Source: Nocardia mangyaensis (lineage in GTDB: Bacteria > Actinomycetota > Actinomycetes > Mycobacteriales > Mycobacteriaceae). From it: DNA of 64,000 nt. Numbering within the stretch: position 1 is the stretch's first letter; each line of letters starts with the position of its first letter. Location: assembly GCF_001886715.1 (NCBI RefSeq), contig NZ_CP018082.1, positions 5,146,001 through 5,210,000 of the forward strand, in the 5' to 3' direction. Below are positions 35,860 to 44,923 of the stretch, in pieces. Position numbers and translations under genes: made by a program. The notes beneath the pieces are model-generated. The model saw only the letters and a list, made by a program, of their open reading frames with translations. It did not search any database and was not told where the DNA came from.

Positions 35860-36195
35860 GTGGACATCCATGCATACCCGACCGACGCACGCACGCCGGT
35901 CGATCGAGAAGAAGCCATCCGCATCGCGGCCGAACATCTGCCCGGCGAGATTCCGGAAACCGACCGGCATATCGTCGAATTCGCCGACGGTTTCACCGTT
36001 TTCGACGTGCGGCCACTGCACGCGCCATCGGATCGACCGATCCCGGTGGGCGGTTCGGTACACGTGATCGACAAGGAGACGGGGGCGGTGTCGTTCTGGC
36101 CGACCTATCCGTCCGACCTGATCGCCGCGCAGTACGCGCTGATGCGAGAGTCGGGGCGGTTGATCGTCGAGGCGAACTGGCCCGATCCGGACTGA
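35860..36195 (+). CDS. YrhB-like small protein
   Basis: Soluble protein of 111 residues, GTG start with GAGGAG upstream. It contains DREEAIRIAAEHL, VFDVRPLHAPSD and VHVIDKETGAVSFWPTYPSD, the K-E-T-G-x-x-x-x-W-P-x-Y-P pattern of YrhB/Imm35-type domains. YrhB is a chaperone-like protein in E. coli, and related domains occur as immunity proteins; no toxin gene is next to it here. Function not assigned. Confidence 0.6.
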   Translation: MDIHAYPTDARTPVDREEAIRIAAEHLPGEIPETDRHIVEFADGFTVFDVRPLHAPSDRPIPVGGSVHVIDKETGAVSFWPTYPSDLIAAQYALMRESGRLIVEANWPDPD

Positions 36196-36387
36196 CCACG
36201 CGGGACGTGGCTACACCACGATCGCGCGCTCGGGCCTAGGCTGAACTCCGGTGCGAACACCCCCGCCCGCAGGGCGGTGACCAGCGACGATTCGGACATC
36301 GCGTGCCACTCGGCAACGAGCAAATTGCATATATAGACATGTGTGCATACTATGGCGACGATCGAATGGCGGGGAGAAGGGAACGCG

Positions 36388-37365
36388 ATGGGCGCAGGAC
36401 ACGGACACGACCACGGGGTGTCGGCCAACAGCGACAAACGCTGGCTGGCCGGGGCGCTGGCGGTGATCGTCACCTTCCTGATCGGCGAGGTGATCGTCGG
36501 CATCATCGCCCAGTCGCTGGCCCTGTTGTCCGATGCGGCGCACATGACCACCGATGCCGCTTCCATCGTGCTCGCCCTGGTGGCGATCCGGCTCGCGGCG
36601 CGGCCGGCGACCGGACGGATGACCTTCGGCTGGAAGCGGGTGGAGATCCTCTCGGCGCAGGCCAATGGCCTCACGCTGCTACTGCTGGCGCTGTGGCTGG
36701 GCTACGAGGCGATCCGCAGACTGTTCGAGCCGCCGGACGTGCACGGTCCGCTGGTGCTGATCACCGCACTGGTGGGTGTCGCGGTGAATGTGCTGGCCAC
36801 CTGGATGATCAGCCGGGCCGATCGCACCAGTCTCAATATCGAGGGCGCGTTCCAGCACATCCTCAACGACCTGTACGCGTTCATCGCGACCGCGGTCGCG
36901 GGCCTGGTCATCATCCTGACCGGCTGGGTGCGGGCCGACGTGATCGCGACCCTGATCGTGGTGGCGCTGATGACCAAGGCCGGTGTCGGCCTGATCCGCA
37001 AGTCCAGCCGGATCTTCCTCGAGGCCGCCCCCGAACATCTCGATCCCGAGCGGATCGGCCGCGACATGGCCGATCGCGACGGCGTCACCGAGGTGCACGA
37101 CCTGCACATCTGGGAGATCACCTCCGGCTCCCCCGCGCTCTCGGCACACGTGCTGGTGCGAACCGGCCACGATTGCCACGCCGTCCGCGAGGACATCGCG
37201 CACATGCTCGACCACGAACACCACATCGAGCACGTCACCCTGCAGGTCGACCACGCCAGCCCGAAGCTGCTCGACATCGGCGTTCGCGACAGCGACTCCG
37301 GCCACTGCGGCGGACCGCACGGACCGACACACCTCGCGCGCGCGAGTGTGGCGCACCGGCACTGA
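36388..37365 (+). CDS. cation diffusion facilitator metal exporter
   Basis: CDF-family Zn/Cd/Co exporter of 325 residues. An N-terminal His-rich segment (GAGHGHDHGVS) precedes six membrane helices. The metal-site residues are in ALLSDAAHMTTDAASIV (D-x-x-x-H/D) and EGAFQHILNDLYAF (H-x-x-x-D). The cytoplasmic C-terminal domain has EVHDLHIWEITSG and a His-rich end (LDHEHHIEHVTLQVDH). The ATG at 36388 follows GGAGAAGGGA; earlier in-frame ATGs at 36343 and 36352 lie in an AT-rich promoter-like stretch. It is not next to a metal-sensing regulator. Confidence 0.9.
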   Translation: MGAGHGHDHGVSANSDKRWLAGALAVIVTFLIGEVIVGIIAQSLALLSDAAHMTTDAASIVLALVAIRLAARPATGRMTFGWKRVEILSAQANGLTLLLLALWLGYEAIRRLFEPPDVHGPLVLITALVGVAVNVLATWMISRADRTSLNIEGAFQHILNDLYAFIATAVAGLVIILTGWVRADVIATLIVVALMTKAGVGLIRKSSRIFLEAAPEHLDPERIGRDMADRDGVTEVHDLHIWEITSGSPALSAHVLVRTGHDCHAVREDIAHMLDHEHHIEHVTLQVDHASPKLLDIGVRDSDSGHCGGPHGPTHLARASVAHRH

Positions 37366-37450
37366 TACCAGTGAGATCCGGACCGGAGACAGCGGGGCGA
37401 TGGCGCCATGGGCGAGGCGAGGCGCGACGGTGACGGGTCGATCACCGCGG

Positions 37451-37492
37451 AAGGCCCCACACCTGGAATCCGCCGGACAGGTGCGGGGCCTT
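37451..37492. terminator. 15-bp hairpin between CDF gene and small peptide gene
   Basis: AAGGCCCCACACCTG (37451-37465) pairs with CAGGTGCGGGGCCTT (37478-37492) with a single G-T wobble, and a T-rich end follows on the plus strand. It lies between convergent genes and ends both. Confidence 0.85.
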
Positions 37493-37548
37493 CTCGTCGG
37501 TCACGCGTCAGGGCGGACCCGGTCGTTTCATCGACCTGTGCGGCGTGA

Positions 37549-37665
37549 TCAGCCGCCGAAGGAGCCGGTCCACAGGGTGTCGACCAGGCCGTGGAGGGCA
37601 GCGCCGAAGGTGTCGAAGAGGCCGTTCAGGGCGGCGCTACCGGTGTCGATGATAACGGGGATCAT
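37549..37665 (-). CDS. 38-residue amphipathic small peptide
   Basis: A short gene with an ATG at 37665 after a good AGAGGAA site, encoding 38 residues: MIPVIIDTGSAALNGLFDTF then GAALHGLVDTLWTGSFGG. There is no signal peptide. The middle is an internal repeat, NGLFDTFGAAL and HGLVDTLWTG, which would form an amphipathic helix. Its own hairpin terminator lies downstream at 37451-37492 and an AT-rich promoter-like region upstream. Short helical peptides without signal peptides form mycomembrane channels in Corynebacterium (PorA/PorH), and others act as toxins; which, if either, applies here is unknown. I recognise no family. Confidence 0.6.
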   Translation of the reverse strand: MIPVIIDTGSAALNGLFDTFGAALHGLVDTLWTGSFGG

Positions 37666-37945
37666 GGTAATTCCTCTGTTTCTCGCATAGGCCCAGCCGG
37701 AGCTGGCTTACAGAGGGAACATCGACCCACGAACACTCCGAGTTACCGAATTTCCGATTTCGTGACTCTCGTAACAACAACCCATCGAAATCTATCACTA
37801 CCTGGCCTTATGCGCGAATACAGCATCATCCTGAGGGTAATATGAGAAATCTTTGAGATTCATGTTTCGCAATCAGATAAGGCCGAGTTTCCAATGCCCA
37901 TGGAAATCGGGGCGCCAATCTCGATTGCGCTACGTCGGGTCACAG
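37666..37945. other. AT-rich intergenic region, no gene seen
   Basis: This 280-bp stretch between the small peptide gene and the lipase stop is clearly lower in GC than its surroundings. It holds a short hairpin (CCAGC/GCTGG near 37692-37705) in the 5' leader of the peptide gene and probably that gene's promoter. I see no convincing ORF. Confidence 0.5.
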
Positions 37946-39256
37946 CTACTCCGGGCGCTTGCCGCGAACCGGTCGGCCGCCGAGCATCTGAGCGACCAGC
38001 GTGAGGAAGTCGAGGTGGGTGCGCACGGTGGTGGGAGTGCGGGCGATCGAGGCGATGGTGGTGGTGCCGTGGGTGACCGGGCGGGCGGCGAAGCGGTCGG
38101 TGAGCCAGTCGAGGATCACCGGAACGGCGAGGAATTCGAGGGACAGGTGGGCGCCGCGACGTACCCGCAGATAGTGGACGGTGGCGCCCACGGCCCGGTA
38201 GCGCTCGACCTGGGCGTCGATGTCGGCGACGGCGATCACCTCGTCGTGCACGCCCTGGACCACCAGGAGCGGGGCGGCGGGTGCGCGGGTACCGGGTTCG
38301 ATGTCGGCGAGGATGCGGCGCAGGGCCGGTTCGGCGAGCAGTCCGGCCATGCCGTCGCGCAGATGCCGGGTGACGTCGCGGCGGGCGAAGCGCAGCAGCA
38401 GGGCGAAGGTGCTGCGCCGCTCGGCCTCCCCGAGCAGGGCGCGGTAGCGCTCGTCGAGGTGATCGTGCAGGACCGCGTCGAGTTCGGGATAGGCGCGACG
38501 CAGCCCGGCGACGAAGGCGGCGGGGAATCCGGCGAACCAGCCGCCATTGAGCCGGACGAACGCCGCCGCCGGATCACCGACCGGGGATCCGGCGGCGGCG
38601 CCGACGATGGTGAGCTCCGGGGCGTAGTCCTCGGCCAGTTCTGCGGCCCAGGTCGTCGCCAGACCACCGCCCGAATACCCCCACAGGGCAACGGGAGTAC
38701 TGGCCGCCAGACCCAAGGGAGCGAAACCGAGGGCGGCCCGGATCCCGTCCAGCGCACGGTATCCGGGCTCGCGGGCCGCGCCGAAACGCCCACCCAGCCC
38801 TTCGTGATCGGGCACCGACACCGCCCACCCCTGCCGCAAGGCCATCGCGACGATCGGCAGTTCCAGCGGCGCGATCGAGCCGATGGTCGCCGCCCCGTGC
38901 CGCAGGGCGTACGACGGAAAGCACTGCGGGGCAACGGCATCAATGGCGCACTGGAACGACACCAACGGACGCGCCTGCCGGGGATCGGCGCCCCACGGCA
39001 TCAACACGGTGGTCACCGCGACCTCCGGCGCATCGTCGAGATCGCACGTGCGGTACAGCAATTGCCAGGCAGTGATGCGCTGGCGGACCACCCCGAACAG
39101 TCCGAGTTCCACCGGACGGGACCGCACCACCTCCCCCGGCGCGAGCAGCTCGACGCCGGGCGGAGCCGCATAGAACGGATCCTCGGGCGGCAGGAGCGGC
39201 ACCCCGGACCGGACAGTGACGTCCGAGTCCGGGCCGACGCGATCGATGATCGTCAC
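37946..39256 (-). CDS. LIP-family lipase without signal peptide
   Basis: Alpha/beta hydrolase of 436 residues in the same secretory-lipase family as the gene at 1373 (shared pattern PLVSFQCAIDAVAPQC, then WGYSGGGLATTWAAEL at the nucleophile elbow, VVQGVHDEVIAVADID for the Asp, GAHLSLEF for the His). Unlike that gene it has no N-terminal signal peptide. It starts with a GTG whose bases overlap the stop of the upstream lipase (GTGA), so the two are translated together. Either it acts inside the cell or it is exported with its partner by another route. Confidence 0.8.
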   Translation of the reverse strand: MTIIDRVGPDSDVTVRSGVPLLPPEDPFYAAPPGVELLAPGEVVRSRPVELGLFGVVRQRITAWQLLYRTCDLDDAPEVAVTTVLMPWGADPRQARPLVSFQCAIDAVAPQCFPSYALRHGAATIGSIAPLELPIVAMALRQGWAVSVPDHEGLGGRFGAAREPGYRALDGIRAALGFAPLGLAASTPVALWGYSGGGLATTWAAELAEDYAPELTIVGAAAGSPVGDPAAAFVRLNGGWFAGFPAAFVAGLRRAYPELDAVLHDHLDERYRALLGEAERRSTFALLLRFARRDVTRHLRDGMAGLLAEPALRRILADIEPGTRAPAAPLLVVQGVHDEVIAVADIDAQVERYRAVGATVHYLRVRRGAHLSLEFLAVPVILDWLTDRFAARPVTHGTTTIASIARTPTTVRTHLDFLTLVAQMLGGRPVRGKRPE

Positions 39257-40410
39257 AGGCTGCCGCCACCGCCGAAGAACCAGGGATTGAACGCGCAGGC
39301 CAGCGGCGCGTCGCCGACGGGATCGAGGGCCCGCAGCGCGATCGAGATGGCGCGCGGCGAGTACATCATCGTCAGGTGATCGGAGAGGTCCTGTTCGCAG
39401 CCCTCCTGCAGGGTGATGTTGTCGACGGTGGCGCCGGGACCGGCGTGCAGGAAGGTCAATTCGAGCGGATTCATCACCTCGTCCCAGCGGGATCCGACCA
39501 CGGTGAAGTCGACACCGGGGACGGTGTGGCCGCCCGCGTTGAGCGTGTCGTAGAACGGTGAGCCGACCACCTGCTCCACATTGGCGACGCCGATGATCGG
39601 CCGGTAGAAGCCGAGAATGTCGATGCCGACGTTGTTGATCATGCGACCGAGCGAGGCGATGCCGAGCAGCGAGGTGCCGCGATGGGTGGCGCCGAAGGTG
39701 ATCAGCTTGCCGACCTTGCCCTGGCCGCCCTCGAATTTGAGGTAGTGGTTGGCGATCGTGCCGCCCTGGGAATGGCCGATGATGTCGACCTGGTCGGCGC
39801 CGGTCGCGGCGAGGACTCGATCGATGAACGTCGCGACCTGACGGGAGGACTCGCCCATCGGGCCGACACCGTTGCGGCCCGGCAGGATCGCGCCGAGGCC
39901 GCCGCCCTCCAGCAGTGCGGACTTGCCGTAGTTGAGGGTGAACACGCAGTTCCCGGCGTCGGCGACGCGCGGGGACAGGTAGGAGAACGTGTCGTAGGCG
40001 TTGAGCCAGGTCCCGTGCAGCAGCACGACCGGGCGTGGGCGCTCCGCGGTGGGTTTGCAGTCCCAGCGGTTGGCCTTGGGCGGTGCGGCGTCGGGATGCA
40101 GGAGCCCATAGCCGAAGGCGGGCAGGTAGGCCGACATCGCGGGGCCCTCACCGATGGTGTCGGAGGACCGGCTGGTCGACGCCGAGCCGGTGCCGCTGCC
40201 CGAACTGCTGCCGGTGTCGGCGATGGCGGTCGGGCGGCGCCCGTCGGGTGCCGCGGCGACCGTGCTGTCGAGGTATTCGGCCAGTGACTCGACGGTCGGT
40301 TCGAGTGTCGGTTCAGCCGCGACCGAGCCGGTCGCGAGCCCCGCGATCAGGCCGGTGGCGATGCCGAGTCCACACAGGACACGGCGAAGGGAATGCGTCG
40401 TTGCAATCAA
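39253..40410 (-). CDS. secreted alpha/beta-hydrolase lipase
   Basis: Secreted lipase/esterase of 385 residues, of the class-2 lipase type. It starts at a TTG (40410) and has a signal peptide (VLCGLGIATGLIAGLATGSVAA). A Ser/Gly/Thr-rich linker precedes the catalytic domain: PRPVVLLHGTWLNAYDTFSY (oxyanion region), VDIIGHSQGGTIANHYL (nucleophile Ser in GHSQG), and a late ELTFLHAGPG/DHLTMMYSP region that carries the other triad residues. Cysteines C117, C153 and others suggest a disulfide. It forms a coupled pair with the LIP-family lipase downstream and is divergent from a PucR-type regulator. Confidence 0.85.
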   Translation of the reverse strand: MIATTHSLRRVLCGLGIATGLIAGLATGSVAAEPTLEPTVESLAEYLDSTVAAAPDGRRPTAIADTGSSSGSGTGSASTSRSSDTIGEGPAMSAYLPAFGYGLLHPDAAPPKANRWDCKPTAERPRPVVLLHGTWLNAYDTFSYLSPRVADAGNCVFTLNYGKSALLEGGGLGAILPGRNGVGPMGESSRQVATFIDRVLAATGADQVDIIGHSQGGTIANHYLKFEGGQGKVGKLITFGATHRGTSLLGIASLGRMINNVGIDILGFYRPIIGVANVEQVVGSPFYDTLNAGGHTVPGVDFTVVGSRWDEVMNPLELTFLHAGPGATVDNITLQEGCEQDLSDHLTMMYSPRAISIALRALDPVGDAPLACAFNPWFFGGGGSL

Positions 40411-40604
40411 GGGGTATCACTTCCGTAGAACCGCGTCGGCGAGCGGACGGCTCGGACGCGCTCTGTGAATCTATGACCCACACCACATCGCTGTCACTGC
40501 ACCGTGAACCGAGAAAACGGCCGGCGGTTTGGCGCGGGCGCCAAGTTCTGTACGACTTCCACCGGAGTGCCCCCCATCGCCCTGTTCTCGGACACAATCA
40601 GGAC

Positions 40605-41837
40605 ATGCTCGTCGAACACCCTGTCTCCGCGTCACCCACATTGACTGTCCGTCTGCTGACCCGCTGGCCGCAGATCGCCGAGCGCATCCTCGCCGACGGC
40701 CTCGGCGCCACCGCGCCCGCCGAACTGCCCGCCGACCATTTCACCGCGGAAGTTCTGCCCACCATCTACGCCTGCGGTCGAGCGGTGCTCGAGGCGATCG
40801 CCGCCGACCGCGAGTTCACCTATGCCGAGGTGTCGGCGTTCGTGGCGCCGGTCGCCGAACGCCATGCCGAGGACCGGCTACCGCTGCCGATGCTGGTCAG
40901 CGCGATCCACGGGTCCGCACAGGCAGTACTCGCCGAGGCGTCGGCGTTGGCGGATCCGACGGAGATGGGCGAGTTCCTCCGGGTCTTCGGCCGATTGCTG
41001 GAGTTGCTGCGCCACATCAACATGACCGTCGTGGAGACCTACACCGAGGTCGAGCAGTCGATCTACCACGCCGAACGCGAGGCGCGGCGCGAGCTGTGTT
41101 CGGCGCTGGTGCGCGGGCTGCCCGCCGAGGAACTGGCCGCGCGCGCCGACACGCTCCTCGCCGAGCAGTACACGGTGCTGGCGATCCACCTGAGCGAACC
41201 GCCCCGCCCCGGCAGCGCCGCGAACCTGGTGACGCGACGTCGAATCCGCGTGCTCCAGCGCGCGCTCGACGAACTCACCGGCACCACCACGCCGGCCACC
41301 TTCGACGGTGCGAGCGGAATCGCGTTGCTGAGCAACAACTCCGAAACCGACGTCCTCGACGCCCAGCGCTTCGACGACCTGGCCGCCCTGCTGAGCGAAC
41401 AGTTCGGGGTCACGGTCTATCTGGCCGAATTCTCCGGCGTGAGCCGCGAAGCCATCCCGGCCGCGGCCAAGGACGCGAGCGAACTGACCGAGCTGGCCCG
41501 GCTCCGCGGCCGCCCCGGCGGCTGTTACCGCCTCGACGATCTGCTGCTCGAATACCAGCTCACCCGACCGGGCCCGGCCCGAGAACGCCTTGCCCAGCGA
41601 GTGATTCCCCTCCTGTCCAGCCCACACCTGATCGAAGCGCTCGAGGCCCACCTCCGTCACGGCGCCGACCGCAAGACTGCCTCACGCCGAATTCACGTCC
41701 ACCCCAACACCTTCACCTACCGCCTGCGCCGCATCGCCGAGGTCACCGGCCTCGACCCCGCCGACCCCACCGACTCCCGCATGCTCGCCGCCGCCCTCAC
41801 CGTCCACCGCCTCCACCCCCAGCGCGCCGAGGAGTAG
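40605..41837 (+). CDS. PucR/CdaR-type helix-turn-helix regulator
   Basis: Regulator of 410 residues with the PucR C-terminal helix-turn-helix (KTASRRIHVHPNTFTYRLRR, residues about 350-370) after a GGDEF-like middle region and an N-terminal helical domain. In other bacteria this class controls purine, glutamate or lipid-use genes. It is divergent from the secreted lipase pair; an effect on those genes is possible but not shown. ATG start with a weak AGGAC site, preceded by a 190-bp intergenic region that contains both promoters. Confidence 0.82.
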   Translation: MLVEHPVSASPTLTVRLLTRWPQIAERILADGLGATAPAELPADHFTAEVLPTIYACGRAVLEAIAADREFTYAEVSAFVAPVAERHAEDRLPLPMLVSAIHGSAQAVLAEASALADPTEMGEFLRVFGRLLELLRHINMTVVETYTEVEQSIYHAEREARRELCSALVRGLPAEELAARADTLLAEQYTVLAIHLSEPPRPGSAANLVTRRRIRVLQRALDELTGTTTPATFDGASGIALLSNNSETDVLDAQRFDDLAALLSEQFGVTVYLAEFSGVSREAIPAAAKDASELTELARLRGRPGGCYRLDDLLLEYQLTRPGPARERLAQRVIPLLSSPHLIEALEAHLRHGADRKTASRRIHVHPNTFTYRLRRIAEVTGLDPADPTDSRMLAAALTVHRLHPQRAEE

Positions 41838-41859
41838 CAGCGTCACCAGAGCATGGTGA

Positions 41860-42336
41860 TCAACGGTCCAGATCCGCGTCCGGGCGGTCGGTGAGGCGGT
41901 CGGCGACGGCGCTGAGGCCGGCGGTGATGGCGGCGCGTTGGGTGGGGTCGAGGACGTCGAGGAAAACTCGGCGGACCAGGGCGACGTGGTGGGGTGCCAC
42001 CTCGACGAGACGGGTCCGACCGGCCTCGGTGAGGACGGCGTTGACGCCGCGGACGTCGGTGTCGTCGTCGACACGCCGGACGAGTCCGGCGTCTTCCAGC
42101 TTGCCCACCTGGTAGGTGAGGCCGCTCTTGGAGGTGTAGAGGGCGGCGGCGAGATCGGTCATGCGCATGGCGCCGCCGGGTTCGGCGGACAGGCGGACCA
42201 GGACCTCGTATTGAGTGTGGGAGAGTCCTTCGGTTTTCAGGTGCTGGTCGACCGCGCGGTCGACGAGGGCGCCCGCGGCGAGGAATCGATCCCACAGCCG
42301 CATCTCCTCGGCGTCGAGCCACCTGGGTTCGTCCAT
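41860..42336 (-). CDS. MarR family regulator
   Basis: MarR regulator of 158 residues: GLSHTQYEVLVRLSAEPGG, MRMTDLAAALYTSKSGLTY (recognition helix), LVRRVDDDTDVRGVNAVLTEAG (wing). Adjacent to it is a perfect 18-bp palindrome that must be its operator. Divergent from a ring-cleavage dioxygenase/DoxX pair, an arrangement seen in quinone- and phenol-responsive MarR loci (inferred by analogy). ATG at 42336. Confidence 0.88.
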   Translation of the reverse strand: MDEPRWLDAEEMRLWDRFLAAGALVDRAVDQHLKTEGLSHTQYEVLVRLSAEPGGAMRMTDLAAALYTSKSGLTYQVGKLEDAGLVRRVDDDTDVRGVNAVLTEAGRTRLVEVAPHHVALVRRVFLDVLDPTQRAAITAGLSAVADRLTDRPDADLDR

Positions 42337-42381
42337 GCGCACAACCCTAGCCACCGGCGCGGAATAGCATCGCACGCGAGG

Positions 42382-42399
42382 TTGTTCAAATTTGAACAA
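42382..42399. promoter_or_regulatory. perfect 18-bp palindrome, MarR operator
   Basis: TTGTTCAAATTTGAACAA equals its own reverse complement. It lies between the divergent MarR and dioxygenase starts (46 bp and 28 bp away), the expected operator position. Confidence 0.88.
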
Positions 42400-42426
42400 G
42401 ACTGACCGAGCGTGAAGGAGCCGACC

Positions 42427-43185
42427 GTGACCATGCCGGTGCTCTACCTGTCCCACGGCGCCCCGCCGCTGATCGACCACGACACCTGGCCCGCCGAACT
42501 GGCCGCATGGGCCGATGACCTGCCGCATCCGCGAGCGATTCTCATCGTCTCCGCGCACTGGGAGTCGGCCCCGATCGCCCTCGGCGCCACCACGACGGTG
42601 CCGCTGGTCTACGACTTCAGTGGGTTCGCCCCGCGCTACTACGATGTGCGCTACCCGGCGCCAGGCGCACCCGACCTCGCGCGACAGGTACGCGCGCTGC
42701 TCGGTGGCACGGTCACCGACGCCGCCGAACGCGGCCTCGACCACGGCGCCTACGTACCACTGACCCAGATGTATCCCGATGCCGACGTGCCCGTTCTGCA
42801 ACTGTCGATCCCTACACTGGATCCGCAGGACCTGATGAAGCTCGGCCGCGCACTCGCCCCGCTGCGCGCTGATGGCGTGCTCATCATCGGCAGCGGGTTC
42901 TTCACCCACAACCTGCGGGCGCTCACCCCCGACGACCAGCACGTGCACTCGTTCACCGCCGAGTTCGACGACTGGGGCCGCCGGGCGCTCGATGATCGCG
43001 ATCTCGACGCGCTACTCGACTTCGAGCACACCGCACCCGCGCCACGACTGGCCCATCCGCGCACCGAGCACTTCGCTCCCCTGTTCCTCAGCCTCGGTGC
43101 GGGCGCCGAGGACATCGACTCCCTGCGGACCGTCATCGACGGCTACTGGTTCGGGATGGCACGACGCTCGGTTCAGATCGGCTGA
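42427..43185 (+). CDS. class III extradiol dioxygenase, DODA-type
   Basis: Non-haem Fe(II)/Zn LigB-type extradiol ring-cleavage dioxygenase of the 4,5-DOPA dioxygenase/YgiD group, 252 residues. VLYLSHGAPPLID has the first metal His; VSAHWE carries the next His; AERGLDHGAYVPLTQMYPDA the following ligands; GSGFFTHNLRA the catalytic region. Start chosen as GTG 42427 (GAAGGAG upstream; ATG 42433 is also possible). It would open a catechol-like ring; the substrate is unknown. Operon with a DoxX gene, under the adjacent MarR. Confidence 0.86.
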   Translation: MTMPVLYLSHGAPPLIDHDTWPAELAAWADDLPHPRAILIVSAHWESAPIALGATTTVPLVYDFSGFAPRYYDVRYPAPGAPDLARQVRALLGGTVTDAAERGLDHGAYVPLTQMYPDADVPVLQLSIPTLDPQDLMKLGRALAPLRADGVLIIGSGFFTHNLRALTPDDQHVHSFTAEFDDWGRRALDDRDLDALLDFEHTAPAPRLAHPRTEHFAPLFLSLGAGAEDIDSLRTVIDGYWFGMARRSVQIG

Positions 43186-43213
43186 GCCGGGCAGACACGG
43201 AAGGACACACGTC

Positions 43214-43708
43214 ATGACGACATCGACCACGGCCACCAGCTCCGGTCTGCTCGTGCTACGCCTCGGCGTCGGTACGATCATGGCCGTACACGGCACGCAG
43301 AAGCTGTTCGGCTGGTTCGACGGCGGCGGGCTCGACGGCACCGATCGCTTCTTCACCGCGAGCGGCTACCCGTCGGGCAGGATGTTCCCCCTCCTCGCCG
43401 CCCTGAGCGAGACCCTCGGTGGTATCGGATTGATCCTCGGGGTGCTCACCCCACTGGCCGCCGCGGCGATCCTGGGCACGATGCTCAACGCGATCTCGGT
43501 GAAATGGGGCAGCTTCTTCGCGCCGAACGGCGTCGAATACGAAGTGATTCTCGCGGTCGCCGCGGCGAGCCTCGCCCTCACCGGCGCAGGCGCTTTCGCG
43601 CTCGACCGGTTCCTCCCCGGACTGCGTAATTACAAGCTCTCCTATGGCATCGCGGCCATCGCGCTGGCATTCATCGCCGCGGGAATCACGCTACTCATTC
43701 GAAATTGA
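43214..43708 (+). CDS. DoxX family membrane protein
   Basis: DoxX-type membrane protein of 164 residues with four helices: LLVLRLGVGTIMAVHGTQKL, then MFPLLAALSETLGGIGLIL, TPLAAAAILGTMLNAIS and a last helix from SYGIAAIALAFIAAGI. The conserved G-T-Q-K-L-F-G-W-F segment after helix 1 is typical. DoxX proteins are linked to thiosulfate oxidation or redox stress complexes; here the pairing with a ring-cleavage dioxygenase and MarR suggests a quinone-stress role (inferred). ATG at 43214, 28 nt after the dioxygenase stop. Confidence 0.85.
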   Translation: MTTSTTATSSGLLVLRLGVGTIMAVHGTQKLFGWFDGGGLDGTDRFFTASGYPSGRMFPLLAALSETLGGIGLILGVLTPLAAAAILGTMLNAISVKWGSFFAPNGVEYEVILAVAAASLALTGAGAFALDRFLPGLRNYKLSYGIAAIALAFIAAGITLLIRN

Positions 43709-43717
43709 CTCGAAAAA

Positions 43718-43751
43718 GCCCGCTATTCGATGTGTGCATCGAATAGCGGGC
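43718..43751. terminator. 15-bp perfect hairpin between DoxX and Rpf genes
   Basis: GCCCGCTATTCGATG (43718-43732) pairs perfectly with CATCGAATAGCGGGC (43737-43751). On the minus strand a TTTTT run follows (43713-43717 AAAAA), a textbook intrinsic terminator for the Rpf gene; it also ends the DoxX transcript. Confidence 0.9.
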
Positions 43752-43792
43752 AATTCGTTTCCCGACAAGGAAAGTCTTGCAGTCAGCGCTCT

Positions 43793-44254
<462 letters not shown>

Positions 44255-44482
44255 TCAAGCCGTGACCGAATGTAGCCGGGATGCACGCTGAGATCACGCC
44301 CCGATCACGTGGGCATCTGTAGCGGACATTGTCCAAAGGGACACTGTTCGCCGCTGGTCGGCCGTGACAAATCCGTAATCACAGCACTGTTGTTATAGGC
44401 ATGTTATGTGTCCGGGATCACCCGGTGATAGAGAGCCCGGTCACGTTTACCACCCGACAAATCGGGCACGACGCGCTCGCGT

Positions 44483-44827
44483 TCAGGCGAGCAGGCGGCG
44501 TTCGGTGGCCACCGCGACGGCCGCGGTACGCGTGCCTACGCCCAATTTGTCGTCAATCCGGCCGAGGTGGGTTTCACCGTCGCCTCACTGTTGTGCAGCG
44601 CGCGGACGATCTCGCGGTTGCCCAGGCCCTGGGCCAGCTGCCCGAGGATGTCGCGGCGCACTACCCTCGGCATCCTCGGGCAGCCGGCCCACGCGCGCAC
44701 GGATGGCCGGTAGCCCCTGTCCCCGGTGTTCGGCGTGGTCCGCCGGATTCGCGGCGCCGAAGCCGCGGCCGTCGTCGGCGACATCGAGCACGCTGTTCCT
44801 CGGTGGTGGGGCGCCGGTGCGGGCCAA
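44483..44827 (-). pseudogene. decayed two-component system: histidine kinase tail fused to response-regulator HTH
   Basis: One frame reads NSVLDVADDGRGFGAANPAD then GQGLPAIRARVGRL, the ATP-binding G-box end of a NarX/DesK-type histidine kinase. It then shifts to a second frame, VVRRDILGQLAQGLGNREIV ... NSEATVK, a LuxR-type helix-turn-helix of a NarL-type response regulator. After ATVK a one-base loss near 44572 moves the rest into a third frame: HLGRIDDKLGVGTRTAAVAV and a TGA at 44483-44485. The receiver domain is missing. So a kinase-regulator pair was reduced by an internal deletion and frameshifts. Confidence 0.7.
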
Positions 44828-44923
44828 CGGTGCGGCTGTTGCCTCGCCTCGAGAAGACGTCAGCGCTGTGCTGCGACCACGATGCGACTCAGATCAGTCC
44901 GTCCCGGCGCCCCAGCCACTTGG

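Noticed and set aside
36105..36303. Minus-strand frame with MSESSLVTALRAGVFAPEFS
   Set aside because: The start looks gene-like but the rest runs antisense through the YrhB-like gene and no family is recognised; not supportable.
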